The translations under genes were made by a program, and so were the position numbers. A stretch of DNA of 64,000 bases from SVEL01 sp017381055 (GTDB taxonomy: Bacteria > Bacillota > Clostridia > Lachnospirales > Lachnospiraceae), in NCBI GenBank assembly GCA_036307185.1, contig JAXJYC010000064.1, positions 42,412-106,411 of the forward strand, in the 5' to 3' direction. Of this stretch, positions 17,362-25,778 are shown piece by piece (positions within the stretch are counted from its first letter, which is position 1; each line of letters starts with the position of its first letter). The notes below the pieces were generated by a model. The model had not been told where the DNA came from and ran no database searches. It was given only the letters and a program-made list of their open reading frames with translations.

Positions 17362-19308
17362 TTAAGGCAATCTGATAATCATAGACTCAAATGGTCTCAA
17401 ATGAATATTAAGTCTATATGGGAAGTTATCACACTCACCCTCTACGGCTGTATACTTAGCATCTTCCTCATTTTCCCAAAGAATAGCTTTCTTCTCTTCC
17501 GCAGATTCCATATTATCATTTTCATTAACATTGCTATAATTAGTAAGAATTCTCTTATATGCACCCTCTACAGGCACACCTACACAATAATCTGCTCTAT
17601 CTACTGGTGTAAAGTTACAGATGAACATTAATGCTCCTCTATAATTATCCGGATTCTTTCTAATAAAGCTAAAGATACTTCTATCATTATCATCACAGTT
17701 AATCCACTGGAAGCAACGATAATCACTCTCAAACTTATACATTACTGCATATCTCTTATAGATATGAAGAAGTTTTCTCATATATTCCTTAAGTTCCTCA
17801 TGAAGTGGCTCATTAAGGAGATACCATTCAATGCTCTTATCCTCCATCCATTCACTTATCATACCGAAGTCCTGACCCATAAATAAAAGCTTCTTTCCTG
17901 GATGACCGAACATATATGTGTATGCCATCTTAAGATTTGCAAACTTATCTACCTTATATCCAGGCATCTTTGTAAGCATTGAACACTTAAGATGAACTAC
18001 CTCATCATGAGATAATACTAAAATATACTTCTCACTAAATGCATATGTAAGAGAGAATGTCATCTTGTTATGACAATTTTTCTTAAATAATGGATCCTGC
18101 TTAACATACTCTAAGAAGTCATTCATCCAACCCATATTCCACTTAAAGCCGAACCCAAGTCCACCATCCTCAGGTCTTTCTGTAACCTTAGGCCATGCTG
18201 TAGACTCTTCTGCAATAAGGAATGCTCTATTACATCTCTTTTCAATTATACTATTAATATGCTTGAAGAATTCTATAGCTTCAAGATTCTTATTATCACC
18301 ATAAATATTTGGTACCCAATTACCATAGCTTCTACCATAATCAAGATAGAGCATAGACGCAACTGCATCTACTCTAAGAGCATCGATATGATACTTCTCA
18401 ATCCAGAATAAAGCGTTAGAAATAAGGAAATTTCTAACCTCATTCTTCTCGTAATTAAACACCTTAGTACCCCAATCAGGATGCTCTCCCTTTCTTGGGT
18501 CTGGATATTCATAAAGACATGTTCCATCAAACTCAGAAAGACCATTCTCATCCTTAGGGAAATGAGCTGGAACCCAGTCTAAAATAACACCAATGCCATT
18601 GTTATGCATATGGTTAATAAAATACATAAAATCTTCTGGTGTACCATATCTAGATGTTGGTGCAAAATATCCTGTAACCTGATATCCCCACGAACCATCG
18701 AATGGATGCTCCAAAATACCCATAAGTTCTACATGTGTATAGCCCATATAATTAACGTACTCTGCTAACTGATGAGCTAAGGTTCTATAATCAAGGAAAC
18801 CTAATGGATTGTTACCAAAGTCCTTCTTCCATGAACCCAAGTGAACCTCATATATAGACATAGGCTTGAAAAGCTTATCATGCTGCTCCTCATCCATCTT
18901 TCTAATCCACTTTTCATCTGTCCACTTAAAACGGTCAATATTTGCCACCTTAGACGCATTATTTGGTCTAGTCTCACAGTGAAAAGCGTATGGATCTGTC
19001 TTAAGTACAATTCTTCCGTCTCTTGTCTGAATAGAATACTTATATGTATCCCACTCCTTAGCACCTGGTATAAATGTTGCCCAAATACCTGATGTCTCTA
19101 CAGGGTACATCTCTCCTTCATATGCATTCCAATTATTAAAATCACCTACAACTCTAACCTGTACTGCGTTTGGCGCCCAAACCGCAAAATACACACCTTC
19201 GCTACCATCTATGGTAGTAAGGTGTGCGCCAAGCTTATTATATATCTCGTAATGATTTCCTTGACCAAATACATATCTATCTGCTTCTGATAAAAAACAA
19301 CTATTCAT
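17362..19308 (-). CDS. glgB: 1,4-alpha-glucan branching enzyme
   Basis: This 648-residue GH13 enzyme makes alpha-1,6 branches in glycogen. It has an N-terminal CBM48 (VYFAVWAPNAVQVRVVGDFN at 39-58), then the catalytic barrel with nucleophile Asp314 (LRVDAV), acid/base Glu367 (IAEEST) and Asp435 (SHDEV). The C-terminal all-beta domain completes a normal length. It starts at ATG 19308, overlapping the preceding fliS-like stop by 4 bases (ATGA). No other glycogen gene is near, so its expression appears tied to the flagellin operon. Confidence 0.96.
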   Translation of the reverse strand: MNSCFLSEADRYVFGQGNHYEIYNKLGAHLTTIDGSEGVYFAVWAPNAVQVRVVGDFNNWNAYEGEMYPVETSGIWATFIPGAKEWDTYKYSIQTRDGRIVLKTDPYAFHCETRPNNASKVANIDRFKWTDEKWIRKMDEEQHDKLFKPMSIYEVHLGSWKKDFGNNPLGFLDYRTLAHQLAEYVNYMGYTHVELMGILEHPFDGSWGYQVTGYFAPTSRYGTPEDFMYFINHMHNNGIGVILDWVPAHFPKDENGLSEFDGTCLYEYPDPRKGEHPDWGTKVFNYEKNEVRNFLISNALFWIEKYHIDALRVDAVASMLYLDYGRSYGNWVPNIYGDNKNLEAIEFFKHINSIIEKRCNRAFLIAEESTAWPKVTERPEDGGLGFGFKWNMGWMNDFLEYVKQDPLFKKNCHNKMTFSLTYAFSEKYILVLSHDEVVHLKCSMLTKMPGYKVDKFANLKMAYTYMFGHPGKKLLFMGQDFGMISEWMEDKSIEWYLLNEPLHEELKEYMRKLLHIYKRYAVMYKFESDYRCFQWINCDDNDRSIFSFIRKNPDNYRGALMFICNFTPVDRADYCVGVPVEGAYKRILTNYSNVNENDNMESAEEKKAILWENEEDAKYTAVEGECDNFPYRLNIHLRPFESMIIRLP

Positions 19309-19757
19309 CGAACTACCACCTCGTTTAAAGTACTTGTTCTACCGTAAGTATAACCTACGTAAACTCTTTCGCTGTTCTTCATTACTTTTCCTGATGTGTC
19401 ACTGGCACTTACAACATCAAAGCTTGCTCTAAGCTTCTCAATAACTGACTTAATAATCTCTGCCGACTCAGGCTTTCTTTTTGCTATATCCCTAACCAGG
19501 CAATTATTCACATAAATATATAGATTCATTAATTCATAAGAAATGCCATATTCAAAATCTAAACATGACGACAAATTATTTAAAAACTGCTTTGCCTTCT
19601 GTAAATTAAATACAACTAAATCCAAATCCTCAACCGAATAGGCATGAGTTGCCGCGTTCACATAATTAACAATTATATCATATGTAATAACAATAAGTTC
19701 CGTTTTAGAGCTATTTGCTATTCGTAATGAAAAAACGTTCTTTTCTTCCTTAGTCAT
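19305..19757 (-). CDS. fliS: FliS-like flagellin chaperone
   Basis: A 150-residue helical protein matching the FliS fold pattern: ELIVITYDIIVNYVNAA, then FNLQKAKQFLNNLSSCLDFE, then LMNLYIYVNNCLVRDIAKRK and EIIKSVIEKLRASFD. FliS binds the disordered flagellin C-terminus in the cytoplasm and prevents early polymerisation. It lies 11 bases after flagellin, with a GGGGG ribosome-binding site, which supports the call. The extra C-terminal 35 residues (from about 115) are longer than typical FliS. Sequence divergence leaves some doubt. Confidence 0.8.
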   Translation of the reverse strand: MTKEEKNVFSLRIANSSKTELIVITYDIIVNYVNAATHAYSVEDLDLVVFNLQKAKQFLNNLSSCLDFEYGISYELMNLYIYVNNCLVRDIAKRKPESAEIIKSVIEKLRASFDVVSASDTSGKVMKNSERVYVGYTYGRTSTLNEVVVR

Positions 19758-19768
19758 ATTATACCCCC

Positions 19769-21160
19769 TTATTGTAATAACTGCAATACCTTTTCTGGCA
19801 TTTGATTAGCTTGTGCCAACATTGAATTGGCAGCCTGAGTAATTACGTTCTGAGATGTGAAGTTCGTCATCTCTTTTGCCATATCAACATCCTCGATTCT
19901 TGATAAAGCAGCTGTCATATTTTCTGTTGTAACATTAAGACTGTTTACTGCATGTTCCATTCTATTTGCATAAGCACCAAGTTTAGAACGTACTGTTGAA
20001 ATATATTTTAAAGCATCATCACACATACCAATGGCTCTATCACATCCAGCCTCTGTGTGAAGATTTAACTTATCAAGACCCATAGCTGCACAAGAAACCT
20101 CTGGAATATTTATATCCATAACCTGTCCCTCGTTAGCTCCCATCTGAATAACCATTGTTCCTATATCAAGGGCTCTTACCATTACAACCGATGGCGCTGC
20201 AATAGTACCCTCATCAATAGCCACTCTCATCTCAAATCCACCTGAAGCAGAAAATGTAATATTATTACCATCTACCTCTATAGTTGTACTATCTGGGAAT
20301 TTAAATACATTATTTGCCGCTGTATCTAATTCTATATCTGCGTCTGTACCCTGAGCTGATAGCTTCATCTCCAAACCAAGCTTTTCAGCAAGTTCTTTTG
20401 TACAATTAATTTCTATTGGATAATTTGATCCTAATATATCACTTTTAAATGTGATATTTGTTCCATCATAGTTAACTGAAATATCACTAAGATCTGCTAC
20501 ACCCTTAATCTTATCTAATACTTCATCAATAGTGTCACCCTTTTCAATAGCTACACTTTCACCATTAACATTAATAGTACCGTCAACCTCGATTCCTGTA
20601 ACAGGTACATCTACTGGATTAGATGTAAGTGTTGAATAAGTAGCCTCACTATTCACGATTACCTTATATGCTCCTGCAGGAACTGCATCTGAAATATATG
20701 TAGACCTAACACCTGGCATATCTGTATATGTTCTTCTAGAGAGCTCTCCGTTGATAAGACCTCTTGTATTATATTCTGTATCATTAGAAATTCTGTCAAT
20801 TTCATTCTGAAGCTGTTTGATTTCATCCATAAGACTCTGTCTATCCTGAGCAGACATTGTGCCGTTGGCACCCTGAACAGAAAGCTGTCTCATACGCTGA
20901 ATCATATCAGTTACTTCGTTAAGAGCACCTTCTGCAGTCTCTACTACAGAAATACCATCAGAAGCATTCTGAATTGCTCTATCTAAACCTCTAAGCTGAG
21001 TTTTCATCTTCTGCGACATCGCAGCACCTACTGGGCTATCCTCTGCACTGTTTATCTTATATCCACTAGAAAGTCTCTCTAATGAAGCAGACAATCTATC
21101 ATTAGCTTTATTTAACTGGTAGCACGAACGTAATGCTGACATATTAGTATTTATTCTCAT
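19769..21160 (-). CDS. Flagellin
   Basis: A 463-residue filament protein. The conserved D0/D1 ends are present: MRINTNMSALRSCYQLNKAN and LERLSSGYKINSAEDSPVG at the N-terminus, and IEDVDMAKEMTNFTSQNVI with QANSMLAQAN-type residues and LQLLQ at the C-terminus. The variable surface domain (about 150-375) is beta-rich. It is expressed from a sigma-28-like promoter directly upstream with a strong AGGAGG. It is exported by the flagellar type III system, whose other genes are not in this window. Confidence 0.97.
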   Translation of the reverse strand: MRINTNMSALRSCYQLNKANDRLSASLERLSSGYKINSAEDSPVGAAMSQKMKTQLRGLDRAIQNASDGISVVETAEGALNEVTDMIQRMRQLSVQGANGTMSAQDRQSLMDEIKQLQNEIDRISNDTEYNTRGLINGELSRRTYTDMPGVRSTYISDAVPAGAYKVIVNSEATYSTLTSNPVDVPVTGIEVDGTINVNGESVAIEKGDTIDEVLDKIKGVADLSDISVNYDGTNITFKSDILGSNYPIEINCTKELAEKLGLEMKLSAQGTDADIELDTAANNVFKFPDSTTIEVDGNNITFSASGGFEMRVAIDEGTIAAPSVVMVRALDIGTMVIQMGANEGQVMDINIPEVSCAAMGLDKLNLHTEAGCDRAIGMCDDALKYISTVRSKLGAYANRMEHAVNSLNVTTENMTAALSRIEDVDMAKEMTNFTSQNVITQAANSMLAQANQMPEKVLQLLQ

Positions 21161-21205
21161 AAGCGATTCCTCCTGGGCTTACTAATTCTATATCTTATGT
21201 TTTTT

Positions 21206-21232
21206 ATATCGGCATAAATTTATTTTTAATTA
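21206..21232 (-). promoter_or_regulatory. Sigma-28 (FliA/SigD)-type promoter of flagellin
   Basis: Minus strand: GCCGATAT (21206-21213) matches the sigma-28 -10 box, and TAAT (21229-21232), 15 bases upstream, is one change from the TAAA -35. It lies 46 bases before the flagellin ATG and abuts the stop codon of the upstream gene. Confidence 0.8.
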
Positions 21233-21235
21233 GAG

Positions 21236-24094
21236 TTAAATGTTTTTTAATACCTTATGTATAAATGCTTTTGCTTCTCTTACAAGTTCCCCATATGTTG
21301 TTTTATTGTTCTCTGTTGCACCTTCATAAGCAATTTCACTGTATAAATCAGTCCACATTCCATCCAATACTTTGTCAGTAATTACCACTTTGCCTTCAAC
21401 TAAAGTCTCAAGTTTTATCTTAAGTTCACTGTTATCAACTGCAGCACATACCTCATAGCTTTCAGCTTTTTTATTAATAAGGACTGACAATTTACCCTTG
21501 GCAGTTTCTGCAAATATAGTAATTCGACCCTTTTCATTTGCCTGACCTTGCTTAAGTGTCATGTGTACAACAGTTTCTTCACCAGCAATTTCCATAGGCA
21601 CATAATAAGATTTATTTTCAGCCTGCTTTGCCATAAAACTAAAAGTATTAAGCATATCTTTTCTAAGTATACTTCTCTCGAACGTATCAACTAACTCTGT
21701 TGCTTCAGCTGCCTTAGATAAATTTTCATATGATGCAACTATATGTTCCTCTGACATTTCACTCTCATCTGATGCCCAAACACTTTCAAGCTTATCAAGC
21801 TCCGCCTTCACTCTGTCCTGTCCATCATTTCGTACAGCTTTATAAAATGCTTTATCATAAGCTAGCATAGCGCTATAAATATTATTAATAGAACCATTTT
21901 CCATTGAAGATGTTATACGCATAAGTTCCTGCTCTGACACAGTTTCATTATCTAACACCTTATCAAGCTTCTTAATAAATCTCTCATATTTATATTCGTT
22001 ATGAAGTTCCTCATCATTTATAAACTGAGACATATTTTCCATATATTTTGTCAAATCATCCTGGCTATAACCACTTTCAAGAAGACCAAAATCATCATCA
22101 ATAGTCTTATCAATAGACTTTGCTCTCATAGTTTTTACAGCGCTATAAAGATTTGCCAATGTAAGGTTCGCTCCAGACTTTGCAACGCTTCCAGCCGCTC
22201 TGCCATCCTCTCTATTAATATGCTCAATAATTCTATAAAGCTGAATATAAGCATCTCGCTCTTCCTTTGTTATGCCCTTGTTCTTTTCAAGCTTCCACAA
22301 ATATTCACTATACTTTTCTTCCATATCCTCAGCAGATATTTCCTTGTTAATCTCCACAAGCTGCGCATTTAACTGCTCAATATTTGTGTTAAGAGGATTA
22401 ATTCCATTTCTTATAAGATGAACTGCCGCCTTTGGTGTAAGATTCTTTGTAAGCATATCAAGCTGAGATACAATATTACCCATTGTCTCAACAGCCTCTA
22501 CAGTTATCTCTAAAGAGTTATAACCAAGTACTCTAGCTGCTCTTCTATTTTCATCATTAAGCTCAATACCTTCACTAGATAATAATTCATCAACATTTCT
22601 AAATGCCTTTCTAATATTATCTCCAAGGTCAGCTCTAACCTCTGTACCTACCGCTTCGTAAGTCTCTCCAGCCATCTTATATCTAGCTGCAAGACTGCTA
22701 CCTTCTCTATAAACCTCACTAACTGTAAACTCAATAATGCTTGTATAAACACTTCCTGCCACGCCGATAGGAAGCTTACTAAAGCCAGCCATCATACTCA
22801 TAGTCTCTATAAGAAGATTCTTTTCTGGCTCACTAGGCTGTCCACCATCAAGCATGAAAATATTTTCTGCAAGGCTACTTCTGTTTTCAACAGACATATC
22901 TATAAGAACTGTTATCTCTGTATAAGTAATGCTTACACCCATTTTCTGCATAGTAAAAAGAGAGCCTGATGTGAGCACAGCTCTTGCTTCTATAAGAACT
23001 CTATTTGTACTTTCATTAAGGCCAGCATTTTCCTTTCTCTCCTGAAGATTTTTATTTATCTCTTCTTTCTTTCTAGCTTCGATGCGATGCTTAAGGTTCT
23101 TAATATTAAGCTTCTGATTATTCTTAAGAATATAATCAACATCACTATCCATAGCACTTCTAACAGTGTCCACTGCCTCTCTTACAGCTTCGCTATCAAA
23201 GTCCTTGCCTGTAACTAAAACGTCAACTCCATCTTCACCTAAAGTTATAGCCTTAGCAATATTTTCTTCAAGATTTGCTACAAATTCTGCATCTTCAAAA
23301 TCAACATTATTTAAATCATTAATTAAAGTCATGTTATCCACATTTAATGGAAGATTATTAGATATTATCCACTTGGCATTCTCTATATTTCCACTATTAT
23401 TTTCAAAGCCATTTTTCTCAAAAAATGACTTAACCTGTGGTTCTAACTGCTGCCACTGAGCACTATCTAAGCCAACAGGCATAGCCTGTGTACCATTAGA
23501 GGCGCCACTATGAACAGCCTTATATACATTATCAAGAGTTGGAGCAAGATTATTCTCCATTATATATTTCTTAGTATCGTCAGAAAGCTTACCCACCTTC
23601 TTCATATCCTTAACTCTATCTAAGGCATTAGCTGCCGCATCGCTTCCTAATACTTCCTTAAATTTTTCCTTATTACTACTTACTCCTGGCATATTATAAT
23701 CTTCACAATAAGCCATAAGCTCAATCTGAATTCTCTCATAAACAGTTACAAAGCTTTGTGGATTTTCCTCATCAGGTACAAGTCCCCACTCCTCAAGCTG
23801 AGAATAATCCTCTGGTGTAACCATACTTTTAAGAGTGTCGATACATTCTATCATGTTGGCACTCTTAAGCTCGCTATCTACATTCTCCTGTAACTGATTT
23901 GACTTATCATCCTTACAGGCACCAGACGCGCTATATATACTGCTTTCCATAGAAGATGCAACCTTCTTAAAGGCATCAACATTTCTAGAAAAAACTACAC
24001 TCTTCTTTTCTAATTCCTTTGAATTATTAACATCCTTAGAAACTGATTTATATTCATTCTGAATCTGTAAATTACCATTGATTTTCATGTCCAT
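21236..24094 (-). CDS. Large flagellum-associated protein, DUF6240-like, FliK-like C-terminus
   Basis: A roughly 950-residue soluble, largely helical protein without signal peptide or membrane segments. It resembles the DUF6240 proteins of motile Lachnospiraceae, from memory. Similar helical modules recur (SQLEEWGLVPDEENP, KKYIMENNLAPTLDNVY, AKWIISNNLPLNVDNM, VDYILKNNQKLNIKNL), suggesting degenerate repeats of about 70-80 residues. The final part (VVHMTLKQGQANEKGRI, then GKLSVLI) has the look of a FliK hook-length-control C-terminal domain; that is inference. The start is uncertain: ATG 24094 is used, with a TTG at 24115 also open. It lies between a DUF2508 gene and flagellin. Confidence 0.7.
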   Translation of the reverse strand: MDMKINGNLQIQNEYKSVSKDVNNSKELEKKSVVFSRNVDAFKKVASSMESSIYSASGACKDDKSNQLQENVDSELKSANMIECIDTLKSMVTPEDYSQLEEWGLVPDEENPQSFVTVYERIQIELMAYCEDYNMPGVSSNKEKFKEVLGSDAAANALDRVKDMKKVGKLSDDTKKYIMENNLAPTLDNVYKAVHSGASNGTQAMPVGLDSAQWQQLEPQVKSFFEKNGFENNSGNIENAKWIISNNLPLNVDNMTLINDLNNVDFEDAEFVANLEENIAKAITLGEDGVDVLVTGKDFDSEAVREAVDTVRSAMDSDVDYILKNNQKLNIKNLKHRIEARKKEEINKNLQERKENAGLNESTNRVLIEARAVLTSGSLFTMQKMGVSITYTEITVLIDMSVENRSSLAENIFMLDGGQPSEPEKNLLIETMSMMAGFSKLPIGVAGSVYTSIIEFTVSEVYREGSSLAARYKMAGETYEAVGTEVRADLGDNIRKAFRNVDELLSSEGIELNDENRRAARVLGYNSLEITVEAVETMGNIVSQLDMLTKNLTPKAAVHLIRNGINPLNTNIEQLNAQLVEINKEISAEDMEEKYSEYLWKLEKNKGITKEERDAYIQLYRIIEHINREDGRAAGSVAKSGANLTLANLYSAVKTMRAKSIDKTIDDDFGLLESGYSQDDLTKYMENMSQFINDEELHNEYKYERFIKKLDKVLDNETVSEQELMRITSSMENGSINNIYSAMLAYDKAFYKAVRNDGQDRVKAELDKLESVWASDESEMSEEHIVASYENLSKAAEATELVDTFERSILRKDMLNTFSFMAKQAENKSYYVPMEIAGEETVVHMTLKQGQANEKGRITIFAETAKGKLSVLINKKAESYEVCAAVDNSELKIKLETLVEGKVVITDKVLDGMWTDLYSEIAYEGATENNKTTYGELVREAKAFIHKVLKNI

Positions 24095-24168
24095 AACTAG
24101 CACCAAGCCTTTCAACTTTATAACTATTATCTATTTCGACACAAAATCAAATTATCTTAACCACTTAT

Positions 24169-24411
24169 TCAATCAATATTCTTATTATTCAAGGTATCAA
24201 CCTTCTTAACCTGGGATAAAATAAATTTATACCTAAGCTGAATAGCGTTAAGCTCGTATATGCAACAGTCAATAAGCTCAGGTTCTACCACGTAAGATAG
24301 ATTGGCATAAGCTGTATCTAGAGCATTCTTTGTTTCTTTTAGTTCTCGTAATAATTGTTTTTCTTCATCATTAACTGGTGTAATGTCTTTCTTCTTTTTG
24401 ATAATAGCCAT
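24169..24411 (-). CDS. DUF2508 (YaaL-like) small protein
   Basis: An 80-residue charged helical protein. The segment LLRELKETKNALDTAYANL followed by VEPELIDCCIYELNAIQLRY and KFILSQVKK matches the pattern of the DUF2508 family, whose B. subtilis member is YaaL. No molecular function is known to me. The start is set at ATG 24411 behind GGGAGG (short spacing); an ATG four codons upstream, itself behind AAAGG, is possible. It probably forms an operon with the large protein that follows 50-75 bases later. Confidence 0.7.
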   Translation of the reverse strand: MAIIKKKKDITPVNDEEKQLLRELKETKNALDTAYANLSYVVEPELIDCCIYELNAIQLRYKFILSQVKKVDTLNNKNID

Positions 24412-24423
24412 AAATCCTCCCAT

Positions 24424-24754
24424 AATAAACCCATAAATCCTTTCACGAATTCTTAGAAATGTTATGTGGGTAACACATCTAAATTAATGGTGTCTATATT
24501 AATTATGGTCGATTTTGGTGATTTTATTCCAAAAACAGCTATTTTTTTGTACATAATATATATTTTTATATACAAGTTTTATCGAATTGTTAGAACCTTA
24601 GTTTTTAGGATTTTTTCTATGGACAAGGACTAAATCCTAGGTTTATAATTAAATCACTACCAAATGGTAGCGGCCGAACATCTAAAGGTAATTATCTATG
24701 AGGATTTTCTCCTCAAATTTTCCGGAACTTACTATTTATTTAGGAGGTATTTCT
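24424..24754 (+). other. Structured leader region upstream of the Tad locus
   Basis: This 330-base gap between divergent genes holds no ORF I can support. On the plus strand it has three possible hairpins: TAGGATTT/AAATCCTA (24606-24639), CTACC/GGTAG with an AAAT loop (24657-24670), and GAGGA/TCCTC (24699-24713). The last stands some 40 bases before the TTG start of tadZ. A weak promoter candidate (TTGTAC, 16 bases, TATACA) begins near 24547. The arrangement suggests a folded 5' UTR, but no known riboswitch class is recognisable. Confidence 0.45.
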
Positions 24755-25765
24755 TTGAACAATGGATTAATCGCTATTTGCGATGAGGATTCTGACTACG
24801 CCAATAGTCTCGCTGCCTATTTTAGGTTAAAAGGCTCTCTGGCATCTGAAATTGTAGTTTTTACGGAGTGGGACAATTTTTCACGATTTTCCAAAGAACA
24901 CAACATAGATATATTAATTATACAAGAAGATTTTACTGACTCTATAGCATATCTTTCTTATAATAATTTATTTATTCTATGTAACAATTCACCTCGCGAA
25001 GAGTTAGAAGACTCACATAAAATTTACAAATATAACTCCGCCGAGGAAATTTTAAGAATAATAATGGCTAATTACGATACCTCACAGCCTACTTCTTTAT
25101 TATCCTTTCATAAGTATAGAAAAAGTAAGCTTATAGGCATCGCGTCACCAATAGGCAGATGTGGCAAAACCTCCCTAAGTTTAAGCCTAGCATTAAAGCT
25201 TAGCCAGAATCATTCATGTCTATTTATTTGCTTTGATGAATGTATACCTTTGAGAATCTTCCTGCCTGGAAAAGAACCTATTCGTTCTTCTCTTGCAGAC
25301 ATTATTTATTACTTTCTTCAAAGTATGGATATTTCAGACAATCGAATTCTATCCTGTTTTCAAACTTTTCAGGGTATGGACTATATCCCTCCTTCGGATC
25401 AATTGGGTACATATTCTGAACTTCAATCAGAAGAGCTGCTTAATTTTATACTAAATATTTCTGGATTAGGAAAATATGATTACATAATTGTGGATTGGGG
25501 TACATTTTCATTTGATTACTCCTTACTAAAAATATGCAATACAATACTTCTCCCTACTCTTGATGATGACTTATATTCAGTTGAAAAATTAAAATGCTTT
25601 TTTGAAACTATAAAGCTTCAATATAAAGAGGAAACATCCTTTATCAAACCGATAAAGCTACCTCACATTAGCTTTAGTCAAACATCTTCTGAATACACTT
25701 ATTTACTTACATCAGGCGCTATGGGTAACCTAGTTACATCCCTCATACAAGAGCTAATTTTATAG
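24755..25765 (+). CDS. tadZ: TadZ/CpaE-like ATPase of the Tad pilus system
   Basis: A 336-residue protein with a receiver-like N-terminal half (about 1-105) and a MinD/ParA-type ATPase half. The deviant Walker A is SPIGRCGKTS (131-140), and the Walker B-like strand is YDYIIVDWG. TadZ proteins localise the Tad secretion machine at the membrane or cell pole. I choose TTG 24755 (LNNGLIAICDED) because TAGGAGGT stands six bases upstream. An ATG 19 codons earlier has no such site. It heads the plus-strand Tad operon and is followed 10 bases later by the CpaF gene. Confidence 0.85.
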   Translation: MNNGLIAICDEDSDYANSLAAYFRLKGSLASEIVVFTEWDNFSRFSKEHNIDILIIQEDFTDSIAYLSYNNLFILCNNSPREELEDSHKIYKYNSAEEILRIIMANYDTSQPTSLLSFHKYRKSKLIGIASPIGRCGKTSLSLSLALKLSQNHSCLFICFDECIPLRIFLPGKEPIRSSLADIIYYFLQSMDISDNRILSCFQTFQGMDYIPPSDQLGTYSELQSEELLNFILNISGLGKYDYIIVDWGTFSFDYSLLKICNTILLPTLDDDLYSVEKLKCFFETIKLQYKEETSFIKPIKLPHISFSQTSSEYTYLLTSGAMGNLVTSLIQELIL

Positions 25766-25778
25766 GAGGTGCTACATT
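25764..25778 (+). promoter_or_regulatory. Ribosome-binding site with AUU start codon for cpaF
   Basis: AGGAGGT (25764-25770) is followed at ideal spacing by ATT (25776-25778). The reading frame of cpaF is open from a TAA at 25755 to the first in-frame ATG at 25947 and contains no ATG, GTG or TTG in between. The ATT is therefore the best placed initiation codon. Confidence 0.7.

Noticed and set aside
24600..24690. Possible c-di-GMP riboswitch upstream of tadZ
   Set aside because: GGTAGCGGCC recalls the end of GEMM-type aptamers, but the conserved first half (GCAAA parts, tetraloop-receptor) is missing. Kept only as an unclassified folded leader.
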